A program made the position numbers and the translations under genes. Below, one piece after another: positions 1 to 5,932 of a stretch of DNA of 21,354 nucleotides (positions are counted from its first letter, which is position 1; each line of letters begins with the position of its first letter). The notes under the pieces were generated by a model, which made no database searches, was not told the origin of the DNA, and saw only the letters and a program-made list of their open reading frames with translations. The DNA is from DATHWB01 sp035544575 (GTDB lineage: Bacteria > Actinomycetota > Acidimicrobiia > Spongiisociales > ZC4RG35). The stretch spans positions 1 through 21,354 of the forward strand of contig DATKEC010000043.1 of the NCBI GenBank assembly GCA_035544575.1, in the 5' to 3' direction.

Positions 1-927
1 GGCGACGCCGTCGACGAGGGTGATGTCGCAATTGGCGATCGTTCCGGCCGAGGTCGACTGGAAGGTGCCGTTGGTCCTGATCGCCGAGGCGGGCCACAAC
101 TCGATGCTGAACGGTCCCAGCATCGACACCGCCACGCTGTACTGACGTGAGACGGTGGTCCCCTTGAAGTCGAGGAATGCGTGGGTCTGCGGGGTCACCT
201 CGAGCGCCTTGGTGCCGGGGGGAAGCACCCCGCCGACCGCGAGGGCCCGGGTGAGGAAGAGCGCCATGTGCCAGCGGAGGGTGGTCGCCTTGGGGTTGAA
301 CGTGGTGGCACTGGTGCCTTCGGCGATGCCGAGGATAGCGAGCTGGTCGATCGCCGCCCGAGCAGGCACTGACATGTCGGCGAGGTCGGCAAAGCCCTGA
401 TCGGTGGCGGCGGGCACCGCCACTCCGGATCCTGCCAGCAGGCGGGTGATGAACAGCGCCATCTGCCAGCGGGTCACGTCCTGGTTGGGCGAGAAGGTGC
501 CGGGGCCGGTGCCGAGCGTGATGCCGAGTTGGGCCAGCTGGTTGACGGCGGTCCGGGCCTCAGGCGACAGGCCGGCGAGGTCCGTGAATCCCTGGTCGAC
601 AGCGACCGGGATCTCCATGCCGTGGGCTTTCGCCTGGCGCACCAGGAAGAGCGCCATCTGCCAGCGGGGGACGGTGCCACCCGGGGTGAAGGTGGTGGCG
701 CTGGTCCCCTTGGTGATGTCGTGAACCGCCAGACAGTCGATCGCCCGGCGGGTGGTGGCGTCGTACGAAGCCGTGTCGATGAACCCGGCTGATTGCATGG
801 TCGCCGGACACGAGAACGACGTGTCGACGACGGCCGCCGCTGGTGCTACGCCGAGCAGCGTGGCGATCATCGCAACGACGAGTAATCCGACGGTCCTGTT
901 GCGGACGTTGGTGCTCCGGTGGGACAT
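1..927 (-). CDS. Secreted SLH-like repeat surface protein (3' end outside window)
   Basis: The reading frame is open from the ATG at 927 to the window edge, giving 309 codons without a stop. The start is fixed by an AAAGGAGA ribosome site at 933-940. Residues 11-32 are a hydrophobic signal segment ending in an Ala-rich cleavage region (APAAA). Three S-layer-homology-like repeats follow, at about 48-103, 113-168 and 179-233. Each has an FxD opening, a central GI/DI-x-x-G turn, an F-x-P motif and an R-W-Q/H-M-A-L-F helix where classical SLH domains carry TRAE. Cys40 and Cys65 flank the first repeat and could form a disulfide. After residue 240 a beta-rich, non-SLH region begins and runs out of the window. 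Repeat 1 is nearly the same as in the 692-residue protein next door, so the two are paralogs. Probable role: wall-anchored surface protein. The ligand is not shown by the sequence. Confidence 0.85.
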   Translation of the reverse strand, partial: MSHRSTNVRNRTVGLLVVAMIATLLGVAPAAAVVDTSFSCPATMQSAGFIDTASYDATTRRAIDCLAVHDITKGTSATTFTPGGTVPRWQMALFLVRQAKAHGMEIPVAVDQGFTDLAGLSPEARTAVNQLAQLGITLGTGPGTFSPNQDVTRWQMALFITRLLAGSGVAVPAATDQGFADLADMSVPARAAIDQLAILGIAEGTSATTFNPKATTLRWHMALFLTRALAVGGVLPPGTKALEVTPQTHAFLDFKGTTVSRQYSVAVSMLGPFSIELWPASAIRTNGTFQSTSAGTIANCDITLVDGVA

Positions 928-1039
928 CCTTGTCTCCTTTGTTCGCTTCCTTGCTCCGGGAGAAGTCCCCCAACCGGAGCCACTGCAGTGTCCGTCGGCG
1001 GGTCACCAGAGAACTTGCGTACTTGGCCAGGAACGCGAA
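928..1039 (-). promoter_or_regulatory. 5' leader with hairpin, shared motif with neighbouring SLH-like gene
   Basis: This untranslated stretch leads the 927 gene. A perfect 7-bp stem (953-959 with 974-980) encloses a 14-base loop that reads GGGGGACTTCTC on the minus strand. Next to it lies the perfect 10-bp palindrome CACTGCAGTG at 981-990. Nearer the start codon comes an A/G-rich run, GCAAGGAAGCGAACAAAGG, that includes the ribosome site. The same loop motif and the same A/G-rich run occur in the leader of the paralog at 3187. I could not find a convincing -10/-35 pair. The function is unknown; a cis-acting RNA or protein-binding site is possible. Confidence 0.4.
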
Positions 1040-1071
1040 GAAAGGGCCCCGGCCGAAGCCGGGGCCCTTTC
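1040..1071 (-). terminator. Strong hairpin terminator with UUCG loop
   Basis: Perfect 14-bp inverted repeat: arms at 1040-1053 and 1058-1071 around a four-base loop. Read on the minus strand the loop is UUCG closed by a C-G pair, the unusually stable tetraloop form. It begins 38 bases after the stop codon of the 692-residue SLH-like protein and ahead of the next gene's leader. There is only a short, mixed T run after the stem, as is common in GC-rich actinobacteria. Confidence 0.8.
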
Positions 1072-1108
1072 GGTTGTCTGACCTTAAGTCAGGTCAGCTC
1101 ACTTCTGA

Positions 1109-3187
1109 TCAGAAGCCACCGAAGATCGCACCTCCGGCGCTACCAGCAACGTTGATGGCTAGGCCATCGGCGCCCTGGAACCCGGACACGGCTGTGATCT
1201 GCGCTGGGATTTGGATCCCGGCCGTGGTCCCACCGGTCGCGAAGATGAGCGACTGGACCACCAGGGTCAACGTCAAGCCATCACCGCTCAGCGAGCAGGT
1301 GACGTTCCCACCACACGTCAGGGTGGCGATAGAGCCGTCCTGGTCAGCGATGCTGATGGTGTCGTTGGCGCCAACTCCCGTCACAGCTTCGTCAAACACG
1401 ATGGTGATCGTGTCGCTCGGATCGAGGATGCCGCCTGTGCCGGCATTCGCACCAGTAGTGCTACTGATCTTCGCCGCGACATTCGGACCCTCGGTGATCG
1501 TCGGAACGTTGACGAACGCCGACAGGACACCGTCCACCGGAAGCTGTCTAACAACAAAGTTGTTGGCAGCATTCTGGGTCAGGCTGACCTGTGCGGAGTA
1601 CGCGCCGTCCTCGGACGCCGTCACTGTCTGGACAACACCCTCACCGGCACCCGTCCCGTCACCGTCGTTGTTCAGGTCGACGTGGACACGCACCGAAGCG
1701 CCGGGATCGGCTCTACCGGTGATGGTGAACGTAGCCGCATCGACCGTCACGGCAGCCGAAGGCGCCGTAACCGTGAGCGGTGCCACGTTGTCGGTCGTGA
1801 TGTTGAACGTCGACTGTCCATCCGCCGCCGCGAAATACGTGATGTTGATCACGTCGGCGGCGCTCAATGCAGCTTCGAAATCGGCCAGCGTGGCAGCGAC
1901 CGCGCCGATCTGGAAGATGTCATTGGCGTCGTAGGTGAACGTGCAGTTCGCACCCAAACCGTTACCGCAGTTCTGACCCGCGACACCTGCGGCGAACGTG
2001 TTGTTCGCCTTGATGGTGCTAGCCACGACCATGCCGACGGTGGATCCGCTGGTGGCAGCAGGTGCCGCCACGGCGGAGAACGTCTGCACCGCGGTCACCG
2101 CGAACGGCTCGGTCGGCAGGGCGTTCCCATAGCCGCCGTCACCGTTGGTGTCCTGCCACGCAAGCACAACGACATTCTCGGCCACCGTGTTACGGATGGT
2201 GAACGTCACTGCGCCGTTGGGCCCGGGGAACCCGACGAAGAGCTCGGTGCCGGCGACGATGCCATCGGTACCCGCCTCGAATTCGGTGTTGCCGTCAGCA
2301 ACGGTGTTGTACACCGGAGCACCGTTGGACACGTCCAGGATCCGGATGCCGACCTGGGCCGTGTAGGCCGAGCCGTCTGCGTTCCGGAAGGTGGCCGTGT
2401 AGGTGCGAGCCTGGCCTGAACCCAGGGTGACAGCATCAGACGGCGTGATCGTCACGCGCAGCGCTGTCGGCTGAACATTGCCAACCGCCAGGGTGCGAGT
2501 CAGGAACAGAGCCATCTGCCAGCGCAGGGTGTTGGCGAACGGAGCGAACTGCCCGCCGCCAATGCCCTCGGCGATGCCGAGCTGCGTCACCTGGTTGATT
2601 GCCAGAACTGCCTCAGCCGACAGACCTCCGAGGTCGGTGTAGCCCTGAGGGGCTCCGCTTGGCAGCGCGATTCCATCTGCCGTCACGAGGCGAGTCAGGA
2701 ACAGCGCCATCTGCCAACGCGTGACGATACCGCTCGGGTCGAACGTCGTCGCGCTCGTACCCTTGGTGATATCGAGTTGGGCGAGTTGGTTGATCGCGGT
2801 CTGGGTCTCAGCGTTGAGGCCGGCGATGTCGTTGAAGCCCTGATGGGCGCCACTCGGCATCGTGATGCCGTGCGCCACAGCCTGGCGAGCCAGGAACAGC
2901 GCCATCTGCCAACGCTCCACTTGACCGTTGGGGCTGAACGTCGTCGCCGACGTGCCCTTCGTGATGTCGTAGAACGCCAAACAGTTGATGGCGTGCTGCG
3001 TGGTGGCGTCCAACGCGCCAATGTCTGTGAACCCTGCGGCCGGAATCGACGCAGGACAGGAACCCGACGTATCCACTATCGCGGCCGATGCCGGCGCCGC
3101 TCCGATCACCATGAGACTGGCGACCATCGCGAGAGCCAGGAATCGTGCGACGAATGAACGCCGACGGGAAAGTACCGATTTCGGCAC
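1109..3187 (-). CDS. Secreted SLH-like surface protein with C-terminal Ig-like region
   Basis: A 692-residue exported protein. I chose the GTG at 3187 because AAAGGGAGGG sits just upstream (3192-3201); the frame stays open 21 codons further up, but without a ribosome site. A basic N-terminus (RRRSFVARF) precedes a hydrophobic segment and an APASA cleavage site near residue 35. SLH-like repeats lie at about 52-107, 117-170 and 182-235, each with an RWQMALF helix in place of the usual TRAE. Cys44 and Cys69 match the pair in the paralog at 927. The remaining 450 residues are Ala/Thr/Gly/Val-rich and beta-like, with a bacterial Ig-like stretch around TITGRADPGASVRV and Asp-rich loops (DTNGDG, DLNNDGDG) that could bind calcium. 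It ends in GGAIFGGF with no membrane anchor or sortase motif, so attachment would rest on the N-terminal repeats. A structural S-layer protein is possible but not shown. Confidence 0.88.
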   Translation of the reverse strand: MPKSVLSRRRSFVARFLALAMVASLMVIGAAPASAAIVDTSGSCPASIPAAGFTDIGALDATTQHAINCLAFYDITKGTSATTFSPNGQVERWQMALFLARQAVAHGITMPSGAHQGFNDIAGLNAETQTAINQLAQLDITKGTSATTFDPSGIVTRWQMALFLTRLVTADGIALPSGAPQGYTDLGGLSAEAVLAINQVTQLGIAEGIGGGQFAPFANTLRWQMALFLTRTLAVGNVQPTALRVTITPSDAVTLGSGQARTYTATFRNADGSAYTAQVGIRILDVSNGAPVYNTVADGNTEFEAGTDGIVAGTELFVGFPGPNGAVTFTIRNTVAENVVVLAWQDTNGDGGYGNALPTEPFAVTAVQTFSAVAAPAATSGSTVGMVVASTIKANNTFAAGVAGQNCGNGLGANCTFTYDANDIFQIGAVAATLADFEAALSAADVINITYFAAADGQSTFNITTDNVAPLTVTAPSAAVTVDAATFTITGRADPGASVRVHVDLNNDGDGTGAGEGVVQTVTASEDGAYSAQVSLTQNAANNFVVRQLPVDGVLSAFVNVPTITEGPNVAAKISSTTGANAGTGGILDPSDTITIVFDEAVTGVGANDTISIADQDGSIATLTCGGNVTCSLSGDGLTLTLVVQSLIFATGGTTAGIQIPAQITAVSGFQGADGLAINVAGSAGGAIFGGF

Positions 3188-3401
3188 TATGCCCTCCCTT
3201 TCGTTTGCTTGCTTGCTTGCCGGGTTCGTCCCGGCGGTACGCGTAGTCAAGGCTGCCGATCACGCATCGAGGGGCTGGGAACTCGGAGAGTCCCCCACAG
3301 GCCCGATGCGTCAGTCGGAACCTCCACTACGTACTGTCAACAGAACCGTAGTCCGTTCACAGTGTGGATTGACGGGTGACAGGGTGGCGCGTTACTCCGG
3401 A
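3188..3401 (-). promoter_or_regulatory. Long 5' leader with hairpin of the 692-aa SLH-like gene
   Basis: A 214-base gap between the ABC ATPase stop and the GTG at 3187. A perfect 8-bp stem (3262-3269 with 3304-3311) is extended by a short GGC/GCC helix and encloses GGGGGACTCTCC (minus strand; 3285-3296 on the plus strand). This nearly equals the loop of the hairpin before the paralogous gene at 927. A TTGACA occurs at 3335-3340 on the minus strand, but no TANNNT box follows at a suitable distance, so I do not call a promoter. Close to the start is an AAGC-repeat run (3202-3219) and the ribosome site, both also shared with the other leader. Confidence 0.45.
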
Positions 3402-4151
3402 TCAGCCAAATGATTCGCGGTACGCCTCGACCACTTCTTCGGGATCGCCCTCCATCTGGATGCGCCCCTTCTGCAGCCAGATCACCCGATCTGCCACCTC
3501 CAACACCTTGTCGAGGACGTGGCTGACCAACAGCACCGCCGTCCCCCCCGCCATCAGCGACTGCATCTTCTCGAAGGACTTGCGCTGAAAGGACTCGTCG
3601 CCCACCGACAGCACCTCGTCGACCACCATCACATCGGGGTCGACGTCGGCAGCCACGGCGAAACCGAGGCGGGCCATCATCCCCGACGAATACGAGCGGA
3701 TGGGAACGTCCATGAAGTCGGTGAGTTCGGCCCATTCGCCGATGTCGTGGGCCCTGTCCAGCATGTCGTCGGGATCCCGACCCAGCAGGGTCCCGAACAA
3801 GACGATGTTCTCGATGGCGTTCAACTCGTTGTTGAAGCCGGCCCCGAGGGCGATCATCGGCGCCACCACCCCCCGCACCACCACCCGGCCGTCGGTGGGC
3901 GGCAGCACCCGGGCCACCACCTTCATGATCGTGGTCTTCCCAGCCCCGTTGCGGCCGATCATCGCCACCGTCTCTCCTCGGTTCACACGGAAGGACACGT
4001 CGTCGACGGCGAGGAACTTCTCGGCGGTGATCTGGCGCTTCAATAGCTGGAAGGCGAACTCCTTGACCGTGCCCGCCCGGTCGCGATTCAGCGTGTAGGC
4101 GAGAGAGACGTTGTCGACCTCGATCAGGGGTTGAGACTCGGCCGTGGTCAC
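3402..4151 (-). CDS. Polysaccharide ABC exporter, ATP-binding subunit (Wzt/TagH type)
   Basis: A 249-residue ATPase that would power export of a lipid-linked polysaccharide with the permease encoded just upstream. Walker A is GRNGAGKTT at 66-74, the signature YSSGM at 154-158, Walker B DVMVVDE at 173-179, and the H-loop His is at 211. The SYSSGM-MARL signature and the following VDEVLSVGD are typical of the Wzt/TagH/RfbB group rather than of nutrient importers. The start is the GTG at 4151, which overlaps the permease stop as GTGA; the frame runs further upstream but only within the permease gene. The protein ends shortly after the nucleotide-binding domain, so it lacks the C-terminal glycan-recognition domain of long Wzt proteins. 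Substrate is unknown; context suggests a wall or capsular glycan. Confidence 0.93.
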   Translation of the reverse strand: MTTAESQPLIEVDNVSLAYTLNRDRAGTVKEFAFQLLKRQITAEKFLAVDDVSFRVNRGETVAMIGRNGAGKTTIMKVVARVLPPTDGRVVVRGVVAPMIALGAGFNNELNAIENIVLFGTLLGRDPDDMLDRAHDIGEWAELTDFMDVPIRSYSSGMMARLGFAVAADVDPDVMVVDEVLSVGDESFQRKSFEKMQSLMAGGTAVLLVSHVLDKVLEVADRVIWLQKGRIQMEGDPEEVVEAYRESFG

Positions 4152-4990
4152 AGCTGCATCGCCAGGGTCCGCCACGACTTCGAAAACGCCCAGACCCCGA
4201 TCATCAGCACGAGAACCGCGGTGATGACCATGTACCACCATTGCCAGGCGGGGCCGAACTCGCCCCGGTACATCACGTTGCGGAAGTTGTCGAGGTACGA
4301 GAACAGTGGGTTGGTCTTGTACAGGCCTAGCCACTCGGCGGGGATGAACGACAACGGGTAGAAGACCGGGGTCAGGTACTGGAGGAGTTGGACGAAGACC
4401 CGAGTCAGATCCAACACGTCATAGAAGTAGACCGCGGCGGCGGCGATCATCATCCCCGAGCCGATCACGAGCGCCAGCATCGCCAGCACCGGGACCACCA
4501 CGAAGACCGCGGTCCAGGGGACGCCGATACCGGTGAGCAGTTGGGCCAGCAACAGCGGGAAGAGGCTGAAACCGAAGTTGGCCAGGGCGGCCACAGCCGT
4601 GGCGAAGGCGAAGACCTCGGCTGGGACATAGACCTTGGAGAGGATCGCCTTGGCGCCGGCGATCGAACTGGCCGTCGACAACATCCCCTGGCCGAAGAAG
4701 ACCATGAAGAGCACGCCCGCAAGGAGATAGACGACATAGGGCTCGTCGGTCTCGCCGAAACGGCCGCCGATCGCCACACCGAACACCAGGTACATGACCG
4801 CGGCTGTGAGCAGCGGGTTGAGCAGGGTCCACCACACGCCGAGGACCGACCGTTTGTAACGGGTCGTCAGGTCCCGGGCCACCAACAACCGGATCAGCCG
4901 CCGGTAGCGCCAGAAGTTCTGAAGCTCGGTGACGAGAGGGGTGCGGGGCTGAGACGAGTCGTAGACGGGAAGGTCGGCAACGGCAGTCAT
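4148..4990 (-). CDS. Polysaccharide ABC exporter, permease subunit (Wzm/TagG type)
   Basis: A 280-residue ABC-2 family membrane protein. The N-terminus has the family's interfacial region (RRLIRLLVARDLTTRYKRS, then LGVWWTLLNPL), followed by about six membrane segments: near 55-75, 87-107, 120-155, 160-190, 200-220 and 250-270. Known members move undecaprenyl-linked O-antigen, teichoic acid or wall glycan across the inner membrane. It shares a GTGA overlap with the ATPase, so the two are surely co-translated. The ATG at 4990 has only a weak ribosome site. TAGCCT at 5003-5008 on the minus strand, 12 bases before the ATG, is a candidate -10 box that would give a very short leader. Confidence 0.93.
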   Translation of the reverse strand: MTAVADLPVYDSSQPRTPLVTELQNFWRYRRLIRLLVARDLTTRYKRSVLGVWWTLLNPLLTAAVMYLVFGVAIGGRFGETDEPYVVYLLAGVLFMVFFGQGMLSTASSIAGAKAILSKVYVPAEVFAFATAVAALANFGFSLFPLLLAQLLTGIGVPWTAVFVVVPVLAMLALVIGSGMMIAAAAVYFYDVLDLTRVFVQLLQYLTPVFYPLSFIPAEWLGLYKTNPLFSYLDNFRNVMYRGEFGPAWQWWYMVITAVLVLMIGVWAFSKSWRTLAMQL

Positions 4991-5058
4991 GATCGGTCCG
5001 CGAGGCTAACCGGGACGCGATCCTGCACATTGCGCTGCTTGGTCGGGGAACCCCCTCT

Positions 5059-5083
5059 GTCCACGCCGCTATGCGGCGTGGAC
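5059..5083 (-). terminator. Hairpin after sulfotransferase gene
   Basis: Perfect 11-bp inverted repeat (5059-5069 and 5073-5083) with a three-base loop, starting 36 bases after the stop of the sulfotransferase gene in the 128-base gap 4991-5118. No T run follows on the minus strand, so it is a possible rather than a standard terminator. It separates the sulfotransferase from the Wzm/Wzt pair, which supports separate transcripts. Confidence 0.5.
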
Positions 5084-5118
5084 ATCTCGCCCGGCGGGGG
5101 AGAGAACGCGATGCGCGG

Positions 5119-5892
5119 TCAGTCGAGGTGGGGGGCGTAGGGGGTGAAGCGGTAGCGGAAGTAGAAGGTGCGGTAGTTGGCGATGGCGGTTTTCAGGGAG
5201 TCGGGCGTGGCTTTGATGAAGCTGCCGTCTCCGAACTCGGGGGGGATGCCGAGGAACTTTGCGAGGTGGGCGAGGGTGGCTTCTTTGCCGGGTGCGTCGG
5301 TGAAGTCTTCGTAGGCGAGGTGGGTCACCCGGTGCGAGCCGAGACGTTCGTCGAGGAGCTCGCCCAGGCGGACGCCCTGGGTGTGGAGGCGCTCGGATTC
5401 TTTGAGCCACTTCTTGAATAGGGTCGAATCGACCTTGGTGGCGGTGTAGTTGTCCTTGCCGTGGAACTGGGACTTCGCCTCGTCGTGATAGCGGTACATC
5501 GATAGGGCGTGCTTCAGACGGTTGTTGCGGACGAGGTGGATCACCTTGGAATCGGTTCGTTTGATCACGTCGATCAGCGCATCAGGGTCGACGACAGCCA
5601 GGTCGGCCATCTTGAGTCCGGTGAGCGTGAAGTCGCGGTCGACCGGATCCTGGGTCGCCTGCGGGGAACGATGCAGGGCCTCCAACCACTCACGAAACTC
5701 ATCACCGCGGCGATCCTCCGGCGGCGTGAACAGCGTCTCGAGCCACGCCAGCCGCTCCTCAGTCGGCGCTTGCCACGCCCAGTGTTCGATCGGTTCGAAC
5801 CCGGGAACCCAGACCGCGGAGGATCCGTCGAGGGCGTCGACCAACCAGGAACTGCCCGTATTCCCGTAGTAGATGCACACAAAACCCGCCAT
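5119..5892 (-). CDS. PAPS-dependent sulfotransferase family protein
   Basis: A 257-residue cytoplasmic protein that would transfer sulfate from PAPS to a hydroxyl or amine, here perhaps on a sugar. The N-terminal strand-loop FVCIYYGNTGSSWLVDAL (residues 4-21) matches the 5'-phosphosulfate loop of the family, and VIHLVRNNRLKHALSMYR (117-134) matches the 3'-phosphate site, with the conserved Arg122 and Ser131. The start at 5892 puts the PAPS loop right at the N-terminus and has TACCCT ten bases upstream. Longer starts at 5934 and 5952 are possible but would add a tail unlike the family. It is transcribed divergently from the pyruvyl transferase-glycosyltransferase gene 40 bases away. cysDNC at the other end of the window makes its cofactor. 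The acceptor is unknown. Confidence 0.82.
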   Translation of the reverse strand: MAGFVCIYYGNTGSSWLVDALDGSSAVWVPGFEPIEHWAWQAPTEERLAWLETLFTPPEDRRGDEFREWLEALHRSPQATQDPVDRDFTLTGLKMADLAVVDPDALIDVIKRTDSKVIHLVRNNRLKHALSMYRYHDEAKSQFHGKDNYTATKVDSTLFKKWLKESERLHTQGVRLGELLDERLGSHRVTHLAYEDFTDAPGKEATLAHLAKFLGIPPEFGDGSFIKATPDSLKTAIANYRTFYFRYRFTPYAPHLD

Positions 5893-5932
5893 GGTGGGCG
5901 GCAGGGTACCCACCGGTACACTCGCCGCCTCC
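5893..5932. promoter_or_regulatory. Compact divergent promoter for two near-leaderless genes
   Basis: Only 40 bases separate the two divergent start codons. On the plus strand TACACT (5917-5922) lies exactly ten bases before ATG 5933; on the minus strand TACCCT (5903-5908) lies exactly ten bases before ATG 5892. Neither gene has a Shine-Dalgarno. Both fit TANNNT -10 boxes giving transcripts with about 2-4 leader bases. The two boxes are eight bases apart, so RNA polymerase could hardly occupy both at once. No clear -35 hexamers are visible. Confidence 0.5.

Noticed and set aside
3262..3311. Known riboswitch (c-di-AMP or c-di-GMP class) in the SLH-like gene leader
   Set aside because: The conserved core sequences that I know for those classes are not present; only the hairpin and loop motif can be claimed.
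3335..3340. TTGACA as the -35 box for the 692-residue SLH-like gene
   Set aside because: No TANNNT hexamer lies 16-19 bases downstream, so the promoter cannot be called from this alone.
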